The notes under the pieces are model-generated. The model was given only the letters and a program-made list of their open reading frames with translations. It was not told where the DNA came from and did not search any database. The position numbers and the translations under genes are program-made. This document shows positions 54,493 through 63,882 of a stretch of DNA of 64,000 bases, piece by piece. Positions within the stretch are counted from its first letter, which is position 1. Every line of letters starts with the position of its first letter. The stretch covers positions 110,021 to 174,020 of the forward strand of contig JANYKN010000144.1 of the NCBI GenBank assembly GCA_025361565.1, written 5' to 3'. The stretch comes from Bacteroidota bacterium. GTDB lineage: Bacteria; Bacteroidota; Bacteroidia; Bacteroidales; NBLH01.

Positions 54493-56031
54493 ATGAAAAA
54501 GTTAATTTCAACTTTGGTTTTAGTTCTTATTATAAATGCTTTGGTTTTATCGCAAACAACTGAGGTTCCAAAAATTACCTATGTGTCCGTGGATAAGACG
54601 ACCCAAAAGGTATCAATTAACTGGAGTATGAATAACCCGGCACTTGTAGACGGATACATTGTTTTACGACAGATATTCAATAGAAGCGGAGTGGTAAATG
54701 GCACTTTTAATACAGTTGCTACTATTTACGACCCAAACCAATTCAGTTATTTGGATGCTGGCTTCGATATTATTCTTGGCCAAGCTGATCCTGGAGCAGG
54801 TATTGAAAATTATCGTGTTGCTTCATTTACAATTGTTGGTGCAACTACAGTTTATAGCAATATGAGCGAGCCTGCATCTACTTTTTATCTTTATCCTGTT
54901 GATTTTAGCTTGTGCCTGGAGCAAAATGCTTTGACGTGGACTTCATACCATGGATTTGGTTCAAACCTGTCTGGTTATAGGATATATTATTCCAACACAC
55001 AATTAGGAACACCTTCATTACTGACTGAGCAAGCTGCTAACGATACAACTTATATTCACCAGCAAGTAGCTGCCAATACTTCTTACTTCTATTATGTTAC
55101 TGCGTTTAGTAACGCTTTACCTGATTCTTCCATTTCAGATATTCAAGGAATAACAACAACAATGCCCGCTTTGCCATTGGTGATGCAGGCAAATTATGGA
55201 ACTGTTGAAACATATAATCAGGTTGATTTGTCTTTTACTGTTGATGCCAATGCGGTTGTAAATTCATATCAATTGCAAAAATCTGCTACAAAAAATGGAG
55301 TTTATAAAACCATTGCCAGTTTTCCGAGTGGAACAGCAACGATAAATTATTCTGACTTTATAAATACCAATCAGGAAATTGAATATTATAAAGTTATTGC
55401 CATTAATACATGCAATTTAAACTCTCGCGAAAGCAATATTGCACATAATATAGTTTTGGAAGCTCAACCAAATCCTGAAATTGAACATTCCAATAATTTA
55501 AGCTGGAATTTATATGAAGGCTGGCCAACTAATGCTTTAGACTATACTATTTACAGAAGTATTGATAACAATCCTTTTGAAGAAATTGCTACTTTGGGAC
55601 CATTGGTTAACACATACGTTGATGATATAAGCCAATGGGTTGTGCCCGAAACTAATGGCGAACCAACTAACGGACATTTTTGCTATTATGTAATTGCACA
55701 TGGAGCTTCCGGAAACCAAAGCAAATCGAATATTTCATGTGCACATCAGGAAACTGTTTCTTTTATTCCAAACGCCTTTAACCCAAATAGCCAAACTGAA
55801 GAAAATCGGACTTTTAAACCGGTAATTTCATTTGTAAATAACTATAGCCTAATTATATACAATCGATGGGGTGAAATCATTTATCAATCCAATAATCCGC
55901 TTGTTGGTTGGGATGGAAGGAATAGGAGTGGAGAACTCTTGAAAAAAGGTACTTATGTTTATTATCTAAAATATAGGACTAAGGATAATAGGTTGGTTGA
56001 AAAATCGGGACAAATCAATTTGGTTTATTGA
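54493..56031 (+). CDS. T9SS-secreted protein with fibronectin III-like domains and type B sorting domain
   Basis: A 512-residue protein with a signal peptide (KKLISTLVLVLIINALVLSQ). The middle has about four fibronectin III-like repeats with KVSINWSMNNPALVDGYIVLR and LTWTSYHGFGSNLSGYRIYYS. The end is the gliding-motility/T9SS type B signal: FIPNAFNPNSQTEENRTFKP, LIIYNRWGEIIYQS, GWDGRNRSGELLKKGTYVYYL. It should be exported and attached to, or released from, the cell surface. The ATG at 54493 begins the signal peptide; in-frame upstream starts overlap the M16 gene and would mask it. It lies 88 bp after that gene. Confidence 0.9.
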   Translation: MKKLISTLVLVLIINALVLSQTTEVPKITYVSVDKTTQKVSINWSMNNPALVDGYIVLRQIFNRSGVVNGTFNTVATIYDPNQFSYLDAGFDIILGQADPGAGIENYRVASFTIVGATTVYSNMSEPASTFYLYPVDFSLCLEQNALTWTSYHGFGSNLSGYRIYYSNTQLGTPSLLTEQAANDTTYIHQQVAANTSYFYYVTAFSNALPDSSISDIQGITTTMPALPLVMQANYGTVETYNQVDLSFTVDANAVVNSYQLQKSATKNGVYKTIASFPSGTATINYSDFINTNQEIEYYKVIAINTCNLNSRESNIAHNIVLEAQPNPEIEHSNNLSWNLYEGWPTNALDYTIYRSIDNNPFEEIATLGPLVNTYVDDISQWVVPETNGEPTNGHFCYYVIAHGASGNQSKSNISCAHQETVSFIPNAFNPNSQTEENRTFKPVISFVNNYSLIIYNRWGEIIYQSNNPLVGWDGRNRSGELLKKGTYVYYLKYRTKDNRLVEKSGQINLVY

Positions 56032-56069
56032 TTTGGGTTTGTTACAATGAATATACATTCCTTAAGTTC

Positions 56070-57185
56070 CTAAGCTTGGTTTATATATTTTTCAGGATCT
56101 ACACTTGATAAAGTAAATGAAAATATGCTTCCTTTTCCTTCGATGCTTTTAATTTTTAACTGGTCACCGTTTTTTTGAACAAACTCTTTACACAATTGCA
56201 AACCAATACCAGAACCAATTTCATTATATGTTCCAATTGTGCTTTGTACCATGTTTGAATTGAGTATTTTGTCTATATTCTTTTGACTAATACCGCAGCC
56301 TGTATCGGAAATACTTATTTCAACCAAGTTGTCCTTTTCATTTGCTGAAATAACAACAGCGCCGTCTTTTTCATTAAATTTTATTGCATTTGAAATCAAG
56401 TTGCGAATGATGGTTGAAGTCATATTTCGATCAGCAAATACATTTATTGATTTATTCACTTCGGAATGTAGAAGAATAGATTTGCTTTCGGCATTTAAAC
56501 CCAGAAGTTTTATATTGTCATCAATCAATTCCTTTAAAGAAAATAAACAAGGATCGAATGCTACCATATTTCTTTGAGAATTTGCCCAGGAGAGTAAATT
56601 CTCTAGCAAACTAAATGTTGAACCTACCGAAGAACTTACCGAAGTGAGAATTTTGTTTCGTTTTTCCTCTGTCATATCTTTTTTTAAGGTCAAATCCAGC
56701 AAGAGCTTTACAGTATAAATCGGATTTTTTAAATCATGTGCAATTATAGACAATAAGGTATTTTTTGAATTATTTAATGCCTTAATGTTCTTATAACTTT
56801 CTGACAATAAAAGCATGGATTGCATTCTTGAATGCAGTTCTATTTTGTCTATCGGTTTTCTGATAAAATCTACTGCTCCGGCTTCAAATGCAGTTTCCAA
56901 ATGATTTGAAGAAGTCATGATTCCCGTACAAATAATTACCGGTATATCTTTGGTTTTATCGTTACTTTTTAATTTTTTAGTTGTTTCAATTCCAGACATT
57001 TCAGGCATTTCCCAGTCCATTATAATTAAGTCAGGCTGATGTTTTTCGGCAATCATTAGAGCCAGTTCACCATTATTTGCATGAAATACTTCGCCAATAT
57101 CTTTTCTTTCTTCAATCATATCAACAATTGTAACCAAATTGTCTTTTTGATCATCTACAACCAGTATTTTATAGCCATTCATCAT
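56070..57185 (-). CDS. Receiver-histidine kinase protein
   Basis: A 371-residue soluble protein. The N-terminal receiver has DD (11-12), the phosphorylation site D57 (LIIMDWEMPE) and Lys110 (FIRKPID). A HisKA domain follows with H150 in SIIAHDLKNPI, then an HATPase with LISNAIKFNEKDGA (N-box), ISDTGCGIS (G1) and GSGIGLQLCKEFV (G2). A receiver in front of a kinase makes it a likely relay component that takes phosphate from one kinase and signals onward. It has no membrane segment. It converges on the T9SS gene. Confidence 0.94.
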   Translation of the reverse strand: MMNGYKILVVDDQKDNLVTIVDMIEERKDIGEVFHANNGELALMIAEKHQPDLIIMDWEMPEMSGIETTKKLKSNDKTKDIPVIICTGIMTSSNHLETAFEAGAVDFIRKPIDKIELHSRMQSMLLLSESYKNIKALNNSKNTLLSIIAHDLKNPIYTVKLLLDLTLKKDMTEEKRNKILTSVSSSVGSTFSLLENLLSWANSQRNMVAFDPCLFSLKELIDDNIKLLGLNAESKSILLHSEVNKSINVFADRNMTSTIIRNLISNAIKFNEKDGAVVISANEKDNLVEISISDTGCGISQKNIDKILNSNMVQSTIGTYNEIGSGIGLQLCKEFVQKNGDQLKIKSIEGKGSIFSFTLSSVDPEKYINQA

Positions 57186-57256
57186 CTTTGTCTAAATTGA
57201 AAAAACAAATAAATATAGCAAAATCAAACGTTTGAATAAAATATTTTATGGTTTTT

Positions 57257-57808
57257 TTAAAAGCCATCTACTTCAGTTGGTTTTGATTGGATGAAAATGG
57301 TGACACAACCCTTTTTCTGATCGCTCGCTGCTAATATGCTTTTAGGAGATGATTCAACCTGCAAATTATCTTGCAAAACATCAACAATAATTTTTATATC
57401 AGTGTCAGTTTTTGACGACAAATCGAAATAGGGATGGATAAATTTATTTGTTTCCGAATCGAAGTAAACTTCCAGAGCATTTCCTTGTTTTGTATTATCC
57501 GATAAACCGGGCATATCAATCAGAATTTCTCCTGAACCGGTATTTAATATTTTGAAATTGATATTATTATTAAAAATTGTACTTGCGAAAAAAGATATTC
57601 TATAGTCTGAATTTTTTTCTAATTTCATAAGGTATTCATATTGTTCGCCAGTTTTACAAACTGCACTTTTTGAAAGTTCGCTAAATTGATAGGGCGGACT
57701 TGCATACCTCATTTTTAAAGTTGACATACAATCAAAACTTTGGGCTGATGCAGCTTTATTATTTATTAACGAAATGAAAATAAGAAAAAGGGTACTGATA
57801 AACTTCAT
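57257..57808 (-). CDS. Exported hypothetical protein
   Basis: A 183-residue protein with a signal peptide (KFISTLFLIFISLINNKAASAQ). The mature part begins SFDCMSTLKMRYASPPYQFSELSKSA, contains YRISFFASTIFNNNINFKIL, and ends with VTIFIQSKP. It looks like a small beta-rich periplasmic protein. No family was recognised. It lies between the SiaC-like gene and the receiver-kinase gene, on the same strand. Confidence 0.75.
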   Translation of the reverse strand: MKFISTLFLIFISLINNKAASAQSFDCMSTLKMRYASPPYQFSELSKSAVCKTGEQYEYLMKLEKNSDYRISFFASTIFNNNINFKILNTGSGEILIDMPGLSDNTKQGNALEVYFDSETNKFIHPYFDLSSKTDTDIKIIVDVLQDNLQVESSPKSILAASDQKKGCVTIFIQSKPTEVDGF

Positions 57809-57925
57809 GAAAATATTTTTTAAATGATTGGTTATAAATGGTTAATTTGCCTTGTATTTTGCGAAAGAATTGATCTTTTGCCTTTATGTAAGATTATTAG
57901 TGGTTTTGTAATTTGGAATAATATT

Positions 57926-58318
57926 CTAGCGTGATTTTGATTCAATTGTAATGAACTCAAAATTTAATTTAATAGGTTCACTAAACCTTAATCCTGTTTC
58001 TAAAATATCGGCATCATGAGGATCGTAATGCCACTTTATTTTGATGTAATTATTTACAGGGCTACTTTCCATTATACTCAAAAGCATTGCTATTTGCTTT
58101 GATGATGCAGTGTTAATATAATCAAATTCGAATTTTACAATAATTTCTTTTGTGATTTTTTCAGTTTTTAAAAAATACTCAAACCATTCAATTATAGGCT
58201 CGTAAAACGGCAATGGATTAACAGGAAATGATTTGCCCGAAAATGAATATGTTTCTGTTTCAGTACTTAATAATACTTCAGGTGTATGTTTTCCCGCTTC
58301 AATAAATAAAGTTTCCAT
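57926..58318 (-). CDS. SiaC-family regulatory phosphoprotein (DUF1987)
   Basis: A 130-residue protein matching the SiaC/DUF1987 length. It has the start ETLFIEAGKHTPEVLL, then FYEPIIEWFEYFLK and VKFEFDYINTASSKQIAMLLSIME. That last block holds the Ser/Thr residues that are phosphorylated in this family (Thr68 in Pseudomonas SiaC). SiaC is switched by the SiaB kinase and the SiaA phosphatase to control a partner enzyme. It lies 6 bp downstream of the tandem SiaB gene, so the two are co-transcribed. Confidence 0.9.
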   Translation of the reverse strand: METLFIEAGKHTPEVLLSTETETYSFSGKSFPVNPLPFYEPIIEWFEYFLKTEKITKEIIVKFEFDYINTASSKQIAMLLSIMESSPVNNYIKIKWHYDPHDADILETGLRFSEPIKLNFEFITIESKSR

Positions 58319-58324
58319 TGTTTA

Positions 58325-59464
58325 TTATTGTTTTGATATTTTAACTTTTAATGTATAGAAATAATAATCATCGTTGATTTTCTGAAAATCAAATGTCAAT
58401 TTGTTACCTGATTTAATTCGAAGATCTATAAGGCCAAGTCCCGAGCTTTTGTTGGTATTAATTTCGAAATCAAATAATCGTTTGCTGAAAAAATTTACCA
58501 ACATCTCATTATCCAGGTTGTTTACATAGAATATACGGCCTCTTAAACTCCGAACTTCATTGCTTAGAATATAGTTTCCGGTAGTGAGGATAAATTCATT
58601 TTCATTTTCGGATATATAAAAAATTCCACATTTTCCTTCTTCGGATATCAAATAATCAGATGCATGTTTTGTTATGTTTTGAAACAATTCAACCATAACA
58701 TTGAATATCTGCCTTTTTAATTTGTTGTTATCAGACATTTGGTTTTCCAGGAAATCAAGCATGTCTAATAAACTGTCATCGTTAAAGATATTATTAAAAA
58801 CAATCAAAACATTGCCCTGGTTCAACAATGTATGTATTTCTGAGATATTTAATAAGGAATTCAGGTCATTGGTCCTAAACTCATTTTCATCTGGTTGGGT
58901 TGCAACAATTTCTGTTTGCAAATAGAAAAAAGACAAATTATTGCTTAATTCTTTAAAATAATAATTCAATTTTGAACCTGCCCATCTAGCAATTTCAATT
59001 AAACCAAGTCCGGCTCCACCTTTTTCTGAAATCTCACCATTCCATAAAATCTCTTTATGATATTTCTTTAATTGATCCTTTCCTAAATTGTTTACTTTGT
59101 TAATTTTTTCTGTTAAAGTGCCAATGTTTTCATTTTCAATTAGATTCCCAGTTGTAATAAAATATCGGGAATGATCTTTTTTTAAAGTAAAAAGGCCATA
59201 AAATTCGGTTGAGGAATTATTGTTGCTTGCCTGATGCTTTGAAATGTTCTGAATTCCTTCCACCATTACGTGATAAACTTTTCGTTTCAATCTGTTTGGT
59301 GTTTCTTCCTCCTTAATATTGCTCTGAGCAAGCGCTATTATATTTTTTGTAAAGTTTGTGGTGAATTTTCCACGATAAACATAGCTTAGCTTTTCTTGTT
59401 GTATAGCATCAAATAGCTTTAAAGTAATACCATCATGTTTTTTAATCAATAATTCTGTACTCAT
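58325..59464 (-). CDS. Tandem SiaB-type protein kinase (two DUF6272-like domains)
   Basis: A 379-residue protein made of two similar halves, each about 180 residues, the size of single-domain SiaB. Each half has a GHKL N-box (E69-GIQNISKH77; E259-LFQNITKH267), a middle FITTGN / ILTTGN segment followed by (V/Y)NNL, and a G-box (GGAGLGLIEIA about 149-159; SSGLGLIDLRI about 335). Both ATP sites look intact. SiaB kinases phosphorylate SiaC; the downstream gene is SiaC-like. The duplication within one chain is unusual compared with P. aeruginosa SiaB. A promoter-like element lies 34 bp upstream. Confidence 0.88.
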   Translation of the reverse strand: MSTELLIKKHDGITLKLFDAIQQEKLSYVYRGKFTTNFTKNIIALAQSNIKEEETPNRLKRKVYHVMVEGIQNISKHQASNNNSSTEFYGLFTLKKDHSRYFITTGNLIENENIGTLTEKINKVNNLGKDQLKKYHKEILWNGEISEKGGAGLGLIEIARWAGSKLNYYFKELSNNLSFFYLQTEIVATQPDENEFRTNDLNSLLNISEIHTLLNQGNVLIVFNNIFNDDSLLDMLDFLENQMSDNNKLKRQIFNVMVELFQNITKHASDYLISEEGKCGIFYISENENEFILTTGNYILSNEVRSLRGRIFYVNNLDNEMLVNFFSKRLFDFEINTNKSSGLGLIDLRIKSGNKLTFDFQKINDDYYFYTLKVKISKQ

Positions 59465-59497
59465 AAATGATGAACTAATATAATAGATATTTATAAT

Positions 59498-59543
59498 GCA
59501 AAGTAAACAATTCGCTACAGTTTCTGCAAGTATAGAAACCTTA
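59498..59543 (-). promoter_or_regulatory. Shared upstream element, copy 1 (tandem-SiaB gene)
   Basis: Forty-six bases match 60061-60106 at 38 positions. On the minus strand it has TTG (59527-59529), a 20-nt spacer and TTACTTTG (59499-59506), a 7/8 match to TAnnTTTG. It would start transcription about 25 nt before the SiaB ATG. Confidence 0.55.
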
Positions 59544-59661
59544 ATTCACTTGGGGGATTTTCAGGCTTTTCAAATCAAGGAAAACCTTTGTTTTATGGTC
59601 TCCATATATCCCATCGCAAGGTAAGGATATATTTTTAAATGACATACATTTTTTATTTATG

Positions 59662-59931
59662 CTAAAGCTCTATTAATCTATGTATTGCCGCATACATTAC
59701 CAAATGGGCAGAATTCCTGGTTTTGGTTTTAGTTATTAATTTTGTTTTATAACCTTCAACAGTTTTAACGCTGATTGAAAGTTTTTTTGCAATTTCAGTA
59801 TTTGTCGCACCCTCACATATATAGTTAAGTATTTCTTTTTCTCTTTTGGTTAAAATCACTTCGACTTTAGTTTCCATCCTAACATTATTATCCTGATGAG
59901 GTTTGCTTGAAATTTCTTCCATCATGTTCAT
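59662..59931 (-). CDS. Short LuxR-type helix-turn-helix regulator
   Basis: An 89-residue protein that is almost only a LuxR C-terminal DNA-binding domain: LTKREKEILNYICEGATNTEIAKKLSISVKTVEGYKTKL without a receiver or ligand-binding part. The canonical Glu, Gly, Ser-x-x-T-V and Lys residues are present. The N-terminal 25 residues are short and polar. It lies between the propeller kinase gene and the tandem-SiaB gene on the same strand, and each side of it carries a copy of the 46-bp element. It is presumably a transcription factor of the cluster. Confidence 0.88.
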   Translation of the reverse strand: MNMMEEISSKPHQDNNVRMETKVEVILTKREKEILNYICEGATNTEIAKKLSISVKTVEGYKTKLITKTKTRNSAHLVMYAAIHRLIEL

Positions 59932-60292
59932 ATTATTTAAAAATTTAGTTTAACTTTTCTTTTCGGATTGTATCAAACAGCCTGAAAGTGCTTCTTCTCT
60001 AAAATTATTTATTACCTATGTATCCATATTTATTTTATTGAAATAAGAAGTATTAATGATGCAAAGTAAGCAATCCGTTACAGTTTGTGTAAGCGTGGAA
60101 ACCTTAAATTATAAAGGGTTTATATGGTTTTTCATAGGTGGGAAAACCCTTGGTTGAAATATCGCATCGCAATAATGATAAAACCTTCAAAAGTTCACTG
60201 GGAATGATTTTTATAGTATTGGAACCTCAAAATATTTGAAGAGGTCGATTTTAGCATGCAAAAGATAATGAATAGTCTCAGGAAACCGTAAT
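59932..60292. other. Intergenic region upstream of the LuxR-type gene
   Basis: 361 bp, with the second copy of the shared 46-bp element at 60061-60106. Additional similarity to the region at 59540-59630 continues beyond the copy (AAGG-rich tracts and ATATCCCATCGCA / ATATCGCATCGCA). No gene was recognised. Confidence 0.5.
60061..60106 (-). promoter_or_regulatory. Shared upstream element, copy 2 (LuxR-type gene)
   Basis: Matches 59498-59543 at 38 of 46 positions with no gap. The -7-like box TTACTTTG (60062-60069, minus strand) is conserved exactly; the -33 triplet is TTA here rather than TTG. It lies 130 bp upstream of the LuxR-type start. Confidence 0.55.
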
Positions 60293-63200
60293 CTAGATTC
60301 CAAGATTTATCAAATCGATATATAGTTTTTCATTGCCTGCATAAGAAGCGTCCAACAGTTTTTCTTTCCAAAGCTTAATACCTTCACTCTTATTTTCGAT
60401 TTGATTGATGTGCATTTTTAATTTACTGATACTATAGATTTCAGTAGCCTTGAAAAGATCAATAAATTGAGAAAGATATTCGATATCCTCTTTATTTAAT
60501 AAATTATTAATTTGGGGTTCAATAATTAAATTATGAGAAACCTTAAAGCTTTCCAATGCGTTTTTGATACTCTCAGATGGTATTGTAAACCAGAAAGTTG
60601 TACCTCCATTCAAATTACTTTCAAATCCAATTTTACCACCGTGGGCTTCAACTGCAATCTTGCAAAATGTCAGGCCCAAACCTGTTGAATGTACTTCACC
60701 AGACTTTTTGGCCATTATTTGTCCAAATTCAGAAAACACCAGTTCTTCTTTATCTTTCGGAATTCCTGGCCCTGCATCAATTACCTGAATATTTAAATTC
60801 TGTGAACTATCTCTATTTGAGTCTATTGTTATTGTTCCATTTAAAGGTGTGTATTTAATTGCGTTTGTTAACAGGTTTGTAAAAACTCTTAAAATAATTT
60901 CCTGATCAACATTAATGTTGGGATTTTCAACAATATTCATTTTAATACTAATATTTTTTTGACTTGCCAAAAAACTAATATAATCAGTTGCCTTACTTAT
61001 AATTTTAAATAATGGCACATCTTTTAATTCCAGATCCATTTTGGTTTTTTGATATTTATTAACATCAAGGATGTTCATCACAAGATTAAGCATATGCCTG
61101 CTGGATTGCCTGATAGAAAGTAATTGAATTTCGGGTTCAAGATTTTTTGAAATATTCATGATAAAATTTAAAGGATTTTTAAGATCATGAACAATCATGC
61201 TGGTCATTCCATCTTTAAATTTGGTAACTTCCAATAATGTATTGTAAACATCGCACAATTTATCGGCCTGACTTTGAATTTCCTCTTTCTGATTTTCTAT
61301 ATGCTTTGTCCTTTCATGGATTAATTCGGTTAGCTTTACTTTTTCATGTCTCATTTGCCGGGTTCTTATTCTGATCAAAAGCCACACGAATCCAATTAAG
61401 AATAACAAATACATGAAATAAGCAAAAGTGGTGCGAAACCATGGTGCCAATATAGTAAATGAATATGTTGCTATATCACTTTCTTTACCGTATATGTTTC
61501 TGGATTTGACCTGGAGAAGATAATCGCCTGGTGATAAGTTTGTATATTCTTTTTTAACAGCTTTTGTCCATATCGACCATTCTTTATCATTTCCATTTAA
61601 ATAGTAGCTGTACTGGTTTTCTTTTTCCTCTTCAAAAAAGGTACAGGCAAATTCAAAAGAAATATTGTTATTTTTATATTTGATTTGTGGATATTTATAA
61701 TCCTGAGAGTCACCAGCACCCCAATATATTACGGAATCGTTATTTAAAGTAACTTTTCTTATTAAAGTTCTAAAATCACTATAATAATCCAATTCCTTGT
61801 CTTCGTTATATTTAAATAATCCATGATCTGTTGCTAACCAAATATTTTTATTATCAAAAAACACCTTTGAAACACTATATTTTGAAAGCTTTTTAATTGC
61901 TGTTTCTTTTATTTGCTTGTCGGTTTCACTTCTGATTTCAATCGACACATTTTCCCTTCCGCCTGTTGAGCTTATTGCCCATAAATTTCCATCCTTATCA
62001 TTAACCAATTCTCTTATATACACATCTTTCAATCCTTTTTTAAAATAATCTTTTATCCGAAATATCTTATCTGATTTATCGTCGAACTTATATAGGGCTT
62101 TTTCACTTGAAAACAAAACATTACCTTTATCGACGAATACACTAGCTTGTGCTTTTTCTATATGGCCAGGCAATTTGTACTCAGTCATTTTATAATTTCT
62201 AATCCTGTAAACCTTCCCAGAATAGCTACTTATCCAAATGTCACCATTTGGCATTCCAATCATTATGTTTGCGTAACTAACATGGCCTATAGTTTTTTTA
62301 TATTTGATTTCCTTATCTTTATAGGTATATAAACAAATGCTATCTAAATGAGCTATATAAAACTCAGAGTCTTTATTCTTTGATTGAATAAGCCTAAAGC
62401 AATAGGGTGGTTTTGTTTCCGACCATATTCTTTTGTTCTTGATTTCATAAATTCCGGAATTGTGCCCGAGCAGTAATCTTTTTGAACCACCAATTACTGA
62501 CAATTCTAAAAATTGCCATCCCTGCAATGGAAGATTAGAAATTTCCTTTAATTCATTATTGTCGAAATAAAAAATTCCGGTAGATGTTGTCAGATATAAA
62601 GTATCCTTATACCTGATTTGGTCATATACTTCGCCTAATAACCCATTTTTTTCACTCCAGGTCTCAAAAGGTGAATTATATTCTATCCTGCTTATGCCGG
62701 TGTTGGTTACAACCCATAATTGGTTTCGCTTGTTTACATTAAACAATAGATTGTCTTCCAGATTTGAATTGTCTTTTGTGAGATGCAATCTTATTTTACC
62801 TTTTTTATCAAAAATCACAAAACCACTGTATATAGTGCAGGCATAGAATAAACTATCATCAAATTGTTTCAACCTGTACAGTAATTTATTATTGCTCACC
62901 AATCTGTTAATATCTGCAAATTCATCTGATTTTAGTTTTATGCCTAATGATAAATTAAAATTTTCGAGACCATTATAATAATATGCCAGGATTTCTTTTG
63001 ATTTATCATCAGTTTCAAAAATTCCGCGAAGTTTTTCATCAATAAAATAGGAATTGTTGCTTATCATTTTATTTCCTGAAACTTCAGACAAACCATACCC
63101 TAAATCGACTATATATAGCTTGTCTTTATATTCAAACATGTCGAAGAATTCTTTTTTTGATTTCAATTGATTTAACTTTCCATTATCTAATACAAAAATG

Positions 63201-63634
63201 TATTTTTTTGTTAGAAAATAAACCATTTCGTGATGTACTATAATTTTCCATACATCATTAAAGTCTTTATATATTGAATCAAGATTTTGAGATAATGAAA
63301 TATACTGAAGCATCCCTGTCAAGTCAGCTTTTAAGAAACCAAATTCTCCGGATCCTCCGGCAAATATTTCATTTTTTTTGTTTATGGCAAGGCTCCTGAC
63401 AAAATCTGAAGGAAATTTTATTATTCGCCACTCCACGCCATCATATTCAAGTATGCCACTGTTATTTGCAACATACATAACACCGCGTTGGTCGAATACA
63501 ATATCCCAGTTTTGAGGTTCGCCATTATAATCTTTAGATAGAAAATTGTAGATAACAGGACTTCCTTTTTCCTGAGAATTAGAATTGATGCTTGTTACTG
63601 CTATAATTAGAATTATTAAGTAGCTTTTTGTCAT
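60293..63634 (-). CDS. Propeller-type sensor histidine kinase
   Basis: A 1113-residue protein from ATG 63634. After a signal peptide (about 1-21) comes a large propeller sensor (to about 670) with repeats such as GVMYVANNSGILEYD, DIWISSYSGKVYRI and NIWLATDHGLFKYN. A Y_Y_Y domain follows (FEFACTFFEEEKENQYSYYLNG), a transmembrane helix near 748-768, and a coiled segment. The HisKA has H816 in SMIVHDLKNPLNFI. The HATPase has LLTNAIKYTPLNGTI, IDAGPGIPKD and TGLGLTFCKIAVEAHGG. About 80 further residues form a helical tail with no known role. It has no fused receiver or AraC domain, unlike hybrid HTCS proteins. Confidence 0.93.
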   Translation of the reverse strand: MTKSYLIILIIAVTSINSNSQEKGSPVIYNFLSKDYNGEPQNWDIVFDQRGVMYVANNSGILEYDGVEWRIIKFPSDFVRSLAINKKNEIFAGGSGEFGFLKADLTGMLQYISLSQNLDSIYKDFNDVWKIIVHHEMVYFLTKKYIFVLDNGKLNQLKSKKEFFDMFEYKDKLYIVDLGYGLSEVSGNKMISNNSYFIDEKLRGIFETDDKSKEILAYYYNGLENFNLSLGIKLKSDEFADINRLVSNNKLLYRLKQFDDSLFYACTIYSGFVIFDKKGKIRLHLTKDNSNLEDNLLFNVNKRNQLWVVTNTGISRIEYNSPFETWSEKNGLLGEVYDQIRYKDTLYLTTSTGIFYFDNNELKEISNLPLQGWQFLELSVIGGSKRLLLGHNSGIYEIKNKRIWSETKPPYCFRLIQSKNKDSEFYIAHLDSICLYTYKDKEIKYKKTIGHVSYANIMIGMPNGDIWISSYSGKVYRIRNYKMTEYKLPGHIEKAQASVFVDKGNVLFSSEKALYKFDDKSDKIFRIKDYFKKGLKDVYIRELVNDKDGNLWAISSTGGRENVSIEIRSETDKQIKETAIKKLSKYSVSKVFFDNKNIWLATDHGLFKYNEDKELDYYSDFRTLIRKVTLNNDSVIYWGAGDSQDYKYPQIKYKNNNISFEFACTFFEEEKENQYSYYLNGNDKEWSIWTKAVKKEYTNLSPGDYLLQVKSRNIYGKESDIATYSFTILAPWFRTTFAYFMYLLFLIGFVWLLIRIRTRQMRHEKVKLTELIHERTKHIENQKEEIQSQADKLCDVYNTLLEVTKFKDGMTSMIVHDLKNPLNFIMNISKNLEPEIQLLSIRQSSRHMLNLVMNILDVNKYQKTKMDLELKDVPLFKIISKATDYISFLASQKNISIKMNIVENPNINVDQEIILRVFTNLLTNAIKYTPLNGTITIDSNRDSSQNLNIQVIDAGPGIPKDKEELVFSEFGQIMAKKSGEVHSTGLGLTFCKIAVEAHGGKIGFESNLNGGTTFWFTIPSESIKNALESFKVSHNLIIEPQINNLLNKEDIEYLSQFIDLFKATEIYSISKLKMHINQIENKSEGIKLWKEKLLDASYAGNEKLYIDLINLGI

Positions 63635-63817
63635 GCAAAACAAATTTCTAAAATTTTAAAAATTAGAAAAGCTAATTTAAGAAGTATAAATTAAAATATA
63701 GCCAAAAAAAGTGGTATAATAGTCTTTTGTTATCAAATAAAATAGCAGTTTAAATGTACATTAAGTCTTTTAATCTATGCTAATTGAAAGAAAGTTTAGT
63801 GTCCATCTATAAAGTAT

Positions 63818-63842
63818 ATCGGGATTTATCCCGATTGTTTTT
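63818..63842 (+). terminator. Hairpin with T-run near the right edge
   Basis: ATCGGGAT (63818-63825) pairs with ATCCCGAT (63828-63835) around TT, followed by TGTTTTT. No plus-strand gene lies just upstream, so it may be part of the adjoining repeat. Confidence 0.55.
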
Positions 63843-63882
63843 GCATTATTGTTTACTAGTAATGCGAATTAACAGTTGAATT

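Noticed and set aside
59498..60106. The two 46-bp copies as ends of a transposon carrying the LuxR gene
   Set aside because: No transposase, terminal inverted repeats or target duplication is visible, and both copies sit at promoter positions; shared regulation is simpler.
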